A DNA stretch of 64,000 nucleotides from NCBI GenBank assembly GCA_934047225.1, contig OW203984.1, forward strand, positions 2,923,201 through 2,987,200. The letters are read 5' to 3'. The position numbers and the translations under genes were made by a program. This stretch comes from Ypsolopha sequella (Eukaryota; Arthropoda; Insecta; Lepidoptera; Ypsolophidae). Shown piece after piece: positions 34,113 through 45,167 of the stretch (the first letter of the stretch is position 1; each line of letters begins with the position of its first letter). The notes below the pieces were generated by a model. The model did not search any database, had not been told where the DNA came from, and saw only the letters and a list, made by a program, of their open reading frames with translations.

Positions 34113-34437
34113 ATAATAGGCCCGCAGGTGCTCACAGTCCTAATCTTGTCAAAAGCTCTGGACTGTCGATCGGTCTCGTAATATCGAACAGAAGTCCCAA
34201 GTCCATAACTGTCCGTCTTTCTTGTAGTGATAACAGGTTGTAGTATCGGCAATTTTATATGTATGACTGAAAATCTTTCTTTTCACGAAAATTAAGTTTG
34301 TATACGCTCTATTCTATTGACACAAGAGTAAGTCTTAAAATAATTTTAAAATAATTGTATAAGCACATTGATAATAAGCTATATTATATTAAATAAGTGA
34401 ACCTATATGCCCTTGGACGAATAAACCGTCCAAATAC
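34113..34437. other. Non-coding stretch
   Basis: No supported feature. Confidence 0.5.
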
Positions 34438-34972
34438 AGGGTGGGGCATAAGGATGTTGGCGGTTTGAATAAAAAAAAAACTACGAAACAAACACAAAAT
34501 TTATTTGTATTTAAAAAAAATATTGGAATCATTATGACTTAGGACTGTGAGGTGAACGTTCATATAGTACAAGGACCGGGGATTGGTCTCTGACCAGCTA
34601 TGCGAGCACGTACACGTCGATTAGGTAAATTTGACAGATAGAATCATTAAATTCTAAACGATAACCCTTATCGCAATGAAATAAGAGTTATATTTTTATT
34701 TGTCGAATCGATGTCGAGTCGATACCAAGTTCATGCCAGTACCCCAGAACCAACAATTTTGTTTGTTCACATGGCGATTAATATGAAACGTTTCGACGAG
34801 TTTTCCAAAATCTGTAACTTCGGTTTCAAGAGTGCCAAGCAGCCGAGGGGCGTCATTTAGACAATATTATTTTTAAGTCATAAAAATTACAATATTTCAA
34901 TTTTTCGAAAATACAAATAATTATTTGTATTTTTCGTAGTTTTTTTTATATAATCATTCAACACCCTTACAG
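34438..34972 (-). pseudogene. Mariner/Tc-type transposon relic
   Basis: Minus-strand translation around 34720-34800 includes HVNKQNCWFWG, a phrase shared by one insect mariner-like transposase group, followed by a stop. The left end (cagggtggggcataagg) and the right end (ctgtaagggtgttgaat on the minus strand), each followed by a poly-A/actacgaaa block, look like diverged inverted ends. Most of the gene is absent or scrambled. Confidence 0.6.
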
Positions 34973-35887
34973 CCCATCATGTATATGACCCAGCCATTAT
35001 TGACCTATGCCACTTATGGACGAACAGGCACGAGGGTTTGGTAAGGTTTTGGTTTTTTTTGTATAATTCTAAAATCAGCACGGTTCTCAAAATCAATGTA
35101 AATTATTTAGACGCGACAGAAGTACAAGTGTGTGGGCGTAATATAACCTTGTTTGTGAAGCCGATCTGACATCACGCGATGCACGCGTTACTTATGTATA
35201 GAAAAATCAGGTAGTTGAGAAATCTGTCCTGCTCCAACGCAACAAATGTTACACTTGTCTATCCTGCTCAAATGAAGGGATATAATTCAAATGTTGAATT
35301 TAAAAGTTTTGGTATTCTAATTTACAGAAACCAGTGGAAACTTTGCAATGGCAGCATACACAATACATAGGTAATAAGGTTTTGTTGAATAACTATTGAG
35401 TGAATTTTGAATTTAAGTGTTCTGTTTTGATTATTTATAAAAAGGCGGGTTTTTCACAATACGACTGTTAAACCGCTCTTTGCGATTTTATTGGATGCAG
35501 GCTCAAGCCAAATATTTGGTCTGAGGATGCAGGAAAATGCAAGTAACCGTGTATCAAACGGCCGAAATATTTACGTCTAAGAGAAAATTTGACAACACAT
35601 GTATTTTATTCAAAATTTAATTATCACAATTTCACGGTTTGTTATTAATTTGAAAATACTGTCTCTTCAATCCCACCCTGATTTAAAATAACTGAACTAA
35701 ATTTGCGATTGGTTTCATATTCTAAATATTGGAACAGGCTGGTGTTTTTGTTTGGTGTTTTGTTGTGATGTCAATTATTTATATATCACTGCATTAAAAA
35801 AAAGTCTGAGTGTCAAAATTTACAAATAAAAAACAGTCAAGTGCGTTTAAGTCTGGTGTTCTGAGGGTTCCGTACACACTGTCAAAA
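34973..35887. other. Non-coding stretch
   Basis: At 35518-35575 ctgaggatgc and ggccgaaatatttac recall the Penelope tail pattern, but the flanking arms do not pair. A scrap of the gggttccgtac repeat lies at 35866-35880. Confidence 0.4.
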
Positions 35888-36040
35888 ATTCAAAAAGTTT
35901 ATTTTGCAAAGTAGGTACATATAATACACGTTTCACAAGTCAAATTTTAATCTTATAAAATATATGTAATAAAATAATAAATGTACATGAACTACTTAGA
36001 TTAAATGTTTATTTAATTTATGTAGCAATATATATACGAT
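35888..36040 (+). repeat. Dispersed repeat, second copy
   Basis: Close copy of 11496-11650, same orientation, differing by a few substitutions and a one-base gap. It shows that the sequence next to the satellite is a mobile repeat and not unique DNA. Confidence 0.85.
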
Positions 36041-38385
36041 TTAAAACACAAACTAATTCTGCGTGCAGTTACGCGCGACCAATTTAACTTGACACTCACG
36101 ATCCCTTGAAATCTATGTATCCAAAGAGTCTCAGTTGGGCTTTAATAAGTTTATTTTATTTACTACATAATATGTAAGTAATTTACAGGTTTTTCTTGTA
36201 CGTGTGTTATAAAAACTACATGTGAACGGAATTTCAAGTTTCTAAGTCAACTGGAAGTGTCCTATAAGTTTTCATGGTGAGCCATTTTGTATGAAATTTA
36301 TTTTACGTAAAGGGCAATAATTTTTTTCGGGTTGAGTCTGAAGTCTGATTTTTAACAGCACCACGGGGCCTCATTAGGAGGTATAAGATTCAACTAGATA
36401 TCTAACGGGGCCCGAGCAAAAGTAAAATGATCCTATAACGGTTCCGTTTTTTTCTTTTTGATGTGTGGAACCCTAATAAGCAAGTTTGGATTCTCAGAAC
36501 TTTAAACTCATCACAAGTATTGAAGCAATAATTTTTGACATGAACTGAAGTAAAGAATTTAGACTAAATATTACTACGTATACTTAGTCTATGATATTAC
36601 ATATGAAATTGCCGTTTTCTATAGAGAATTTGAAGGAAACTCAGTTTTTAGTATTAAAATTTTTCCACGTTTTTTAGGAATAACAAATCCAAATTATGTT
36701 ATTTCTTATGTGTATAAATGAGACAACATTAAGCTAACAGCAACAATAATTGAATTTTTTAAAAGTGTGAGCTGTAAAAAAATATTAAGTACGAATCTTA
36801 TCATGGAAATGGATGGCATTTAGAACGAACTGTTTTTGAAGATTTAATTTTTATAATCAAACTGAAAATAATAAAACGTAGATGTAAAACCTTGAAATCA
36901 ACTTTCAAACAAAAAACAAATAATTGAAATAGCTATTGAATTACAGGAATTATGAACTCATGAATCTGTAAGCAAATTTCCGCAATTTTATATGTAAATA
37001 CCTATTATAACTATATGTTCATTAAATAACTCGGTCACGCACGACAGCCCTTAAATAGCACGACATAGGTATCTATATCAAACATTTCGAAGCAGAGCCG
37101 CATTATAGGATGTGGAGTCCCCTGGGCAACAACGAAGTAGAGGCATCTTATAGAATTAAGAATTAGAGGCACCTTCTTTGATTCAAGATCGATCAATATC
37201 CGCTGTTTCCATAAGTGCTCATATGTATTACTATAACAAAAAACAAAACTAAGAAAAACTTAAGCATTTTCAATTTTCATGTTTTATTTTTTAATTTTTT
37301 AAGACAAGACAGACAAGACAAAATGATTTTATTGCATGAGATTTTACAAAAATTGTTATTCAACTATACTTATTACTAGAGACGTGTACATGCTGAGAAA
37401 CAAATTAACTAATTTACCAGGGGTCCCCAAACTCGGCTAAGCCAGCAATGCGGGGTACCAGATAATTGTTATAAAAACACAAAATTATACATTGCTTACA
37501 GTAAAATTTAAAATTCAAGTACATGCATGCAAGTAATAACATTCATTCATTCATTCATCCACTCATACTTTCTTTCTATCTAATAAAAAAATAAAAAATA
37601 CTAATTTACAATTATAATTTTAGTGTGCAAATACCCACATAGACAGTTACTAAGAATAGAAAAAAATAAATGAAAAATGACAAAAATGGAACACATACAT
37701 TGCATTAAGTTAAACAAAAATATGTACAAATTTATATTACAACTAACAATAAGGTTTCAGTATCATCATAATTTAAAGTTTTTAGTTTTTAATTTGATTT
37801 TAGGTCTGTATATTGACTTATCTAAGTGTGCTTTATGCTCCTATAGAGGAATAAATAAATGAATGAATGAAAAGAATACCCACAATAACATTATCTTATC
37901 GTTATAATTCGTTTTTTTCGCAATTGTGTGATAAAACTTGTTGAATAACAAGCTTTCCAAATTGTTATACTTGTCACGCCAATATAGTTCGCCATTTTGA
38001 CGCTTCGCATACAGTCCACTAAAATCAATATTTTTTATTTATTGGCGGAGCCACTATTGTGGAGGCCCCGGCTGTAGCCCCGGTTGCCCTCCCCTAAATC
38101 CGGTCCTGTTTCGAAGATATATACTAATAATTTACAGACACGCAACTTTAGTGCACAACCCCTAAACCCAGAGCGGTCTGTTAACCAAAAACTACAGACA
38201 ATGATGAATAGAGCAAACTGATTATGATATGAAACCAACCTTTTTGGTTACACAACATTGTTTTATGGCAAGTATTTCTTTTACTGCCATATTTATGTGT
38301 ACTATTGTACATGGTATTGTTAGTTTTGTTTTATTATGCAAGTTCAACGACCCGAGATAGCTTGGAGGTGGTTGGATTAATAGTA
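36041..38385. other. Long non-coding stretch with LINE-tail scraps
   Basis: Around 37420-37465 the phrase ggggtccccaaactcggct and the following caatgcggggtacca look like an old retroposon end in minus orientation, next to a (CATT)n run at 37541-37560. A second tail (cctatagaggaataaataaatgaatgaatg) ends near 37870. GC-rich 38042-38100 resembles another interspersed repeat. No gene is supported. Confidence 0.4.
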
Positions 38386-38541
38386 GTAGATTGTTATACA
38401 AGGGAAGTAAGTCATCAATGACACCCGAGACATCAATGACAACCGCACGAGCGAGCGAGTGTGCTTACGATTTGAGGGTGTAATTGATCACTTACACCCG
38501 AGTGCAATACTCTACTTTTTACAACTTTCCTCCCGGGTGAA
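38386..38541. repeat. Imperfect palindromic element
   Basis: Starts tagtagattgttatacaagg and ends actctactttttacaac with tttcctcccgg; the two sides are loosely complementary around a GC-rich centre. A similar arrangement is seen at 50045-50222. Family unknown. Confidence 0.4.
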
Positions 38542-38739
38542 CCATGTGAAAAATTTCCCAATTTATTGTGGGTATTTTAATATATTTTCTGTAATTTAAA
38601 AAAATATGTAAAAGTTATCACATAATTAAGCTTCAAGTAAGGCTTCAAGCTTAATTTAGGTTTTCTTTTATTTTATTATTTCATGATTTAGTAGTAATTT
38701 ATAAAATTTAGCATGTTTATATTTTTTGTTTAAGTTTTT

Positions 38740-38884
38740 TTTTCTGTTTGTTAACATTGTAACATTATGCGAGTGCTGTGTGCTCCTATAACATGTATAA
38801 CTCTGCAGCACTAATGTATAGTCAATAAGTAGATGTTTGTAATCGGAGTTTGCAGTTGGAGCTCCTTAATAAATAAATAAATAA
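38740..38884 (+). repeat. Probable LINE 3' end with (AAAT)n tail
   Basis: tgcagttggagctccttaat runs into four copies of aaat. Similar tails end near 37870 and 43547. No coding part is attached. Confidence 0.5.
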
Positions 38885-38901
38885 ACTTATTATAATATAT
38901 A

Positions 38902-40040
38902 TACGAGGGGAGGCTGAAAAGTAACCTACCTAACTATGAAAGAAAAGACGTAACTGGATAGTTTTTTTTTATTTTTCTATATAGTCCTCTGCTAGTAAAA
39001 TGCACTTATTAAATTTTTCAAATATTGAATTTAAGCCATTAAAAAAAAAAAAAACGGTTTGTCGTCAAAATAGTCAGAAACCGCTGCCTTCATTTCGTCA
39101 TCGGTCATAAATCTTCGTCGCCTGAGGTCTTTCTTGAGAAGTCTAAACAAAAAATAGTCACAGGGGGCTAGATCTGGACTATAAGGGGGGTGGTCAATGG
39201 TTTCGAAGCCATTGTCTTTAATTGCTAGCTTTGTTGTGCGTGCGGTATGCACTGGTGCGTTATCGTGCAAAATCAGAATTCCTTTGCTTAGTTTACCTCG
39301 CCGTTTTTCTTTTATTGTCTCTCTTAGTTGATATAATAAGTTTGAGTAATAATCAGCATTCATTGTAGTTTTTTTCGGTAAATAATCTATGAGCAAAATC
39401 CCTTCTGTGTCCCAAAAGATTGTAGCCATAAGTTTACCGGCCGATGGACAGACCTTAAATTTCCGAGGCGGCTTCTCATCCTTAAATTTCCACTGTAACG
39501 ACTCTTGCTTACTTTCCGGGTCCCATTGTCGAATCCAAGTCTCATCACATGTTACAATTCTAGAAATTATTTCTTCCTCTTTCCCTCGACTCATGTCCAA
39601 AAACTCTTCGCAACATTTGACACGCCTCTCCATGTCAAATGCAGTCAACATTCTAGGGACCCAACGTGCACTAACCTTGGACATGTTCAAATGCTCATGA
39701 ATTATTTCATTGACTCGCTCTTTACTGACGCCCACATCTCTAGCTATCTCCCACTGCTTCACTCGTCGGTCCTCTAATATATTTTTTTTTCACCCTGGCT
39801 ACATTTTCATCGGTGACGGCCGAAACTGGTCTTCCGCTACGAGGATCATCGTCGAGGCTCTCACGACCTAATTTAAACTGCCTTGACCAAAACTTTATAA
39901 CAAATTCGGAAGATCACGAACTGCCAAACACACGTGACATACGCTGTCTGATCTCCGAAGGCGTATTCCCTTCTTTAGTCAAAAACTTAATCACCGCACG
40001 CTGCTCGATTTTATCCATTTTCACTTTTTCTACCGACATG
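38902..40040 (-). mobile_element. Mariner (DD34D) transposon, one end missing
   Basis: The 3' side of the element has a mariner-type end (cgaggggaggctgaaaagta at 38904-38923). The expected inverse copy beyond the transposase start was not found between 40040 and 40310, so that end has been lost or replaced. The gene inside covers nearly the complete protein but is broken in three places. Confidence 0.8.
38969..40039 (-). pseudogene. Mariner transposase (DD34D) with one stop and two homopolymer frameshifts
   Basis: Starts MSVEKVKMDK at 40039 and ends in EDYIEK at about 38972, close to the usual mariner length. The helix-turn-helix (KEGNTPSEIRQRM, then KQWEIARDVGVSKERV) is readable. The catalytic triad is complete: TCDETWI, LHDNAPVHTA, and SPDLAPCDYFLF with exactly 34 residues between the last two Asp. 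Lesions: TGA at 39916-39914 after RVFGSS; a frame change in an A9 run (39782-39790); and another in an A14 run (39041-39054) that ends the open frame early with a run of Phe. The longest intact piece is 39031-39762. Two of the three lesions sit in homopolymers, so some may be sequencing errors. Confidence 0.88.
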
Positions 40041-40198
40041 TTCGAAACAATTGTAGGAGACAAATAAACGTGATGCAATAAACAAATGAATGTAATACAT
40101 TTTGAAAATAGAATAACAAACGAATATAAATCCATACCAGCCAGCATTATTTTTGTATATATTTCTGACCAAGGAGATTACATGTCAGCCGCCCTACG

Positions 40199-40308
40199 TA
40201 ATCGGGTCTACCGCGATAAATTTTTACCTTTTTACGAAAAGGGGACACCCGACGTTTCGAGACAGTTGTATGTCAAAGAGTAAAAATTGATCGCGGTAGA
40301 CCCGATTA
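40199..40308. mobile_element. Foldback MITE of the 'gggtctaccgcg' type
   Basis: 29-nt arms 40199-40227 and 40280-40308 match in inverted orientation at 28 of 29 positions. The shared end phrase cgggtctaccgcg also begins the elements at 52637-52742 and 54540-54713. Confidence 0.75.
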
Positions 40309-41444
40309 TACATATATTATAATGTGTACGAAACGCGAGAGTTTAAAGTTATATAAATAAACTTACAAAAATACACTTTCCGACAAAGATTTTACTTTCT
40401 TTTCAGTCCGCCACTTGATAAAATCGTTATAAAAATAAAATAAAAAGACATTATGGACAAAGCAGTACAATGTTCTTAAACGTAAAGTTGTATGGCACTG
40501 TTAAAAATGACGGTGACTCAGCATATGTTCCTGTACCAACGGCATTAGGAACGCTGTTATTCTGCCACCACCATTAAAAGAAAAAAAAAACATACTTAAT
40601 TAACTTACTATTTACTTTAACCTAAACATATTCAATAAAATCAGCGTATAGTTAAAATATTAAAACAGAAAAATAATAAAACATTATTGTAATATAATAA
40701 AATATTAATCTTGGATATTAAATTTGGATATATATGTATATATTTTTACCAATATATAAACTTATATTACATAATAAATATTAACATTACAGTTATATAT
40801 ACGTACATACTTTATCGTAAGTCGGTATTATTTTATTTTTGCCTTGAAAGTCTTTTTGTTTTGCATTATAGGTTCCCAAATGTCTCTCTTTTAAAATCGC
40901 TGGTAACAGGTTTTCTACGACAGCCTTTTATCGATTTATCGATTCAGGCGACAAATCAAAATCATCATTATCACTTGAATTCATAATTTTTTCGTTAACA
41001 AAATATTTCTCGCTGGCCAGTGTGATCGTTTAAAAAAGAAACCCAATTTATTGTGTCACTTTTAAGCGTCTTGCCGGGGTCTCCTTAAATATGAGGTCTT
41101 GTCCCAAAAAACAAAGAAAGGAGCCTCTTTCAATTTTCAAATTTACTTACCTCCCTAGGGATTGTAAACTGCATTTACCTTTGTTTTCTGAGTATTAGTG
41201 ATGAAAATTTATTTACATACCTACATATCGTCACGACATCAACGAGGGGTTGTCAGAGGTGTTACTGAGTGTAAACTGCCGCTAGAACAGTTGTAACACC
41301 CTCTTTTCACTGACGCTTTTAATTTTAACGTCCCGCCGCAATATTATTTGCCGTTACGTGATCAGATACAGAAATAAAAATACAAATAATATATATATAG
41401 CCTCACAGCCGTTCTCGGCCACAGCGACAGCTTCTTAACTCCTG
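40309..41444. other. Non-coding stretch
   Basis: AT-rich, with an open frame at 40711-40986 of low complexity. Nothing supported. Confidence 0.5.
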
Positions 41445-41981
41445 TCAAGTTTGAGAGCTAAGCTGTCCAGCTCTCTGATGTGCTCTCAAGTGACTCGCGT
41501 AACCAATTTTTGCATTAAATGTACGCCCACATAGGGCGCACGTCAGCACACCATTCATGAAGTTGTAAGCGATGTTCGCAGGTGGCCGAGACTTAAGGTC
41601 GTCCCTTTTTCGGTCTAAATCGGACCTTCGTTCTTGTTCAAAGTCATAAACTTTCCTTTGAACAAGGTTCCGCCACTCTGCGCGTTGAGCTGCCTTATCC
41701 TCCCATTGCGATGGCTCAATGTTGCATCTTTTTAATTGTCTTTTCAGAACATCCTTGTACCTTAGGTACTGGCCTCCACTTTTTCGCTTTCCGGACTGGA
41801 GTTCTGAAAAGAAGATGCGCTTCGCCACTCGCTCCTCCGCCATCCGCGACACGTGTCCGCACCACCGAAGCTGTCGCCGCATGATGTACGCCTCTATGCC
41901 ACCCACATTGGCGCGTTGCAGCACTCTTGCGTCAAATAACAAATAATAATAACAATACAACATATCATTTATTTCAAGCAA
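41445..41981 (-). pseudogene. C-terminal fragment of a non-LTR retrotransposon ORF2
   Basis: From about residue 17 on, the translation is the thumb and tail region that follows reverse transcriptase in a widespread group of animal non-LTR elements: [12 protein letters not shown], then [17 protein letters not shown] and [12 protein letters not shown]. It ends with a C2H2 finger, [21 protein letters not shown] (Cys, Cys, His, His in the right spacing), and a natural stop. The endonuclease and RT domains are missing, so this is a 5'-truncated copy. The first 16 codons are flanking DNA. Nucleic-acid binding during target-primed reverse transcription is the likely role of this part. Confidence 0.85.
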
Positions 41982-42086
41982 TCACTCATTTTCATAATTA
42001 TTATATTCTTAGATCACATTACATTAATTTCTGGTTTTCGTCCAAGATTAATTTACATTAAATTCTATTTTAGACACATTTATATA

Positions 42087-42385
42087 GCTACTTTCATGAA
42101 ATACACAGAAAATTTTAATAAATTTCTGGTATTTGCATTTTGACTATATAATCTAGGGTTTTGAAATTAGAAAATATGTTTGGATAAATTTTCCTCGATA
42201 GAAATAATTGCTGAAATGAGGTCTTTAATCACACTTTTTCTTCTCGTTTGACGAATAGGAACCATATACAGAACTCAAAAATATTTTATTAGGTGTGTTT
42301 CAACAATATTTAGACCCTCTCGCACTGAGCGTGTTTTCGCTTGTAGTGACAGTGACAAAAATAAAATTCGCATAGCCTCTCAAAA
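42087..42385 (-). repeat. Dispersed non-coding repeat, inverted copy
   Basis: Reverse-orientation match of 32523-32900, lacking a block near the agaggctat end. Ends with aaataaaattcgcatagcct. Confidence 0.75.
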
Positions 42386-42679
42386 GCGAAAAAAATGTAT
42401 TTTTTGTCATTATAATTTCTTAGTTGATATAAAACGCTACAAGAATTCACAATTACTGTAAATATCGACGCCGCCATTCAAAACGATAATAAATATAGAG
42501 GAACAAAGGGATATTAAACCTGACGCGTCGTACCTACGTACCTACGCATTACAGGTAATCACTCGACCCGATTGTTCCAAATGACAATACAATATTGTGT
42601 GCAAGGCAAGTAATGATTTCATTGTTTTTATCAAGCTTGCCTCGGAAGACCCTTTTCCCGTCCGAAGTAACATTTTAAA

Positions 42680-43255
42680 TAGAGATGAAACGGATAGTGA
42701 TTTGGCCGGATACCGGATACCGGATATCCGGCGGCCGAATATCCGGCTCAAGATTTGCGTTTCGTACTAATTGAGCAAGTCTACACATTACGCACCAAGG
42801 TGCGTGCGGGTGCAACTGGGCGAGATTATTTGTGCATTTTCTAAATGACGATAATTTCTAAATTATCGTATCACAATCATACAAATGCTGGCCTGCAAAC
42901 GCGAAACAATTTCCGATCCTAACGAAATTCGTAAATATGTATATATTGTGAGAGCAAAACAAGCTGGTGTAGTGTATGAAGAAAAGTACAAACATTTTAC
43001 TCCCAACAATTGCTGTAAAGCTTGTCTTTATCTAACACTTGTCTTTATCTTTATTCACTTTATGTATTAGAATTTAGATTATTCAATCATTGATACAATC
43101 AATTTATTTTGTGATTTAAACGACTTTTTGTATGCTGAATTAAGTATCCGGTATCCGGTCAGATACTGGTTACTATCCGGCCGGATATCGGATACCATAA
43201 ATATGGCCGGATAGGCCGGATACCGAATAGTAACCGGATATCCGTTTCATCTCTA
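42680..43255. mobile_element. Non-autonomous hAT-type element
   Basis: 576 bp with inverted ends TAGAGATGAAACGGATA (17 bp, perfect) and an exact 8-bp target duplication ATTTTAAA at 42672-42679 and 43256-43263. The subterminal parts are packed with ccggatatcc and ccggatacc repeats in both orientations, as expected for transposase-binding sites. The centre has no transposase; the 61-codon frame at 42885-43070 is not recognisable. TAG start and 8-bp duplication place it in the hAT superfamily. Confidence 0.88.
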
Positions 43256-43318
43256 ATTTTAAAGTTCGCAATATCTTTGCGCTATGAAACGCAGAACAAA
43301 AGTAGAACTAGATGTAAA

Positions 43319-43406
43319 GATCTCCTCACCGGTACCAACAGATCTCCTCACCGGTACCAACAGATCACCTCACCGGTACCAACAGATCTCATCACCGGTA
43401 CCAACA
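43319..43406 (+). repeat. 22-bp minisatellite, left part (4 units)
   Basis: Four units of agatctcctcaccggtacca + ac follow one another with single changes. The array is cut at 43406 and resumes at 43549. Confidence 0.92.
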
Positions 43407-43548
43407 TTAGTTAATTATGTAAGGATAATTAAATAAGTAGAAATATATGTAATTTAATGATATTTTATTATGTAGTATTGTCTTAACCTGCGAGTTGGTA
43501 TAAAACTGTAAGTAGGTATAAGGTTCTTGTATAAATAAATAAATAAAC
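43407..43548 (+). mobile_element. Retroposon tail inserted into the minisatellite
   Basis: About 142 bp that interrupts the 22-bp array and ends in ataaataaataaata. The target AACA seems to be present on both sides, although the A-rich tail makes the boundary ambiguous. The tail matches the LINE-end pattern at 38840-38884. Confidence 0.65.
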
Positions 43549-43645
43549 AGATCGCTTCACCGGTACTAACAGATTTCCTCACCGGTACCAACAGATATCC
43601 CCACAGGGAACTAACAGATCTCCTCACCGGCACCGGTACTAACCG
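43549..43645 (+). repeat. 22-bp minisatellite, right part (about 4 diverged units)
   Basis: Continuation of the same unit (accggtactaacagat and variants) with more substitutions and one partial internal duplication (accggcaccggtac). Confidence 0.85.
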
Positions 43646-44819
43646 ATTGAATCTATGCCAATTATGATTGAAAAATAAATCTTTTACTCATTGATGTAAA
43701 ATAAACTTTTACTGCAATAATGTGAATATAGTCACAAGCGTCTCTCTTTTCCTCTATAATACCTCATTACCGGCTTATAGCGCAATAATATACGTGAATT
43801 TTATTTCCGTGCAACAAAAAATTCGCCACGTGTCAAAATATATAAAACGAAATTTTTTTTTGAAGTCATGGCGTATGACAAAGTAGTTCGCTCAGAGCAA
43901 GATTGCTTTATTTATCCATATGTTACTCACCTTATGTTTTTCGTTCTATTTCGTTCCACATCGTTGAAGTTCTTAGGGTTCCGTGCTCAAAATATTGAAA
44001 AAGACACCATTGTAGTACTCATGCAACTGTCTATCTGTGACAGCCATTTTTCATTAGAAAAGGATAAAGCTACGAGTATCAACGTGAAATTTGGAATAGT
44101 TACACTTTTTTTTCTATTTAAAAAGAGGCCAACCGATAAAATAACATAAATACTCTTTTGTGCACCGAAATAAAAGAAGTCATAAAATATTTTTAATAGA
44201 GAGAGTACAATAGGTGGTCTTATCGCTTAAGCGATTTCTCTCAGACAGACTTTGGGTGTAAGATAATGTAAAATAAAGGATAAAGCGTAGGTGGTGTGAA
44301 GAAAATATATACGTAATAAATAATCAAATTTCTTATGTTACCTAAATATTAAATTATCTACATGCCAATGTACATACTACTACATAATATACAATATTAT
44401 GTATTGTATATACTAATATATATTCATATACCATAACAGAGAGATGAATATACCTACATAATATGTACCTTAATTAATGGGAGGAAAAATATTCTTTAAT
44501 TAATTTTCTGGAAATAGCCAAGAAAGGAGCAGATTTAACAAAAGAGGGTTAGGCATTCCACAAACGCACAGCTTCAACTATAAAAGATTTACCGTAAAAA
44601 GTCGAGGAGTGTGGTAGTGTTTTTAACTGAAGGTTTTCAGAAGGATTGAAAAGAACAGAGTATAGGAGGGATAGGATATGGACATCCCGACGTGAGCGTG
44701 GCGCCAGCCAAGCTGGGAATGAAATTCCGAAACGTTATCATATTTATGGAGTCCAAAATGAATCTTATACAAAAATTTTGAAGTCACACAAGTCGGTTGA
44801 ATTGTTCTTGAGTAAGGTT
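43646..44819. other. Non-coding stretch with an old repeat scrap
   Basis: 43972-44000 begins like the gggttccgtac repeat (cttagggttccgtgctcaaa). The stretch of about 44515-44800 may be an old LINE end, but no domain is readable. Confidence 0.4.
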
Positions 44820-45167
44820 AAGGTGGTAGAGCTGATGCCGGGCTCGACTGTATCTTACTTGGAGACCCCCTCGAAGTATTTCGGGGGAGAATAAGAGGAC
44901 AGCTCACAGGCAAAAAACCAAGAGGCCCACCATGCCTGGGACCGGTGGATAACGGTATATTCATCCCTAATAGCCGGGCCTTATATGGAACAGACTGGTA
45001 ACGGGCAGCGGCGTCACTGGTGCGAGGTTTCCGGCACCGCACTCACCAACCAGCCTGCCCGTGTGTGAGTATGGGCAATTCTTCCAGGATGACCGCCGGG
45101 AGTGGCAAAGTCCTGAAAAGGCTTATGTCCAGCAGTAGATGAACTAGGCTGATGGATGGATGGATGA
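44820..45167 (+). repeat. Dispersed retroposon copy with GATG tail, copy 2 of 3
   Basis: Same family as 12615-12986, with a short deletion near its start. Flanking aaggttaagg and aaggtcaagg could be a slightly diverged target duplication. Confidence 0.75.

Noticed and set aside
35518..35575. Possible fourth hammerhead-like tail (ctgaggatgc ... ggccgaaatatttac)
   Set aside because: The core is interrupted by a long insert and the sequences outside do not form a stem I.
43319..43645. CRISPR-like array of 22-bp repeats
   Set aside because: The repeats are directly adjacent without spacers, and the setting is an animal genome.
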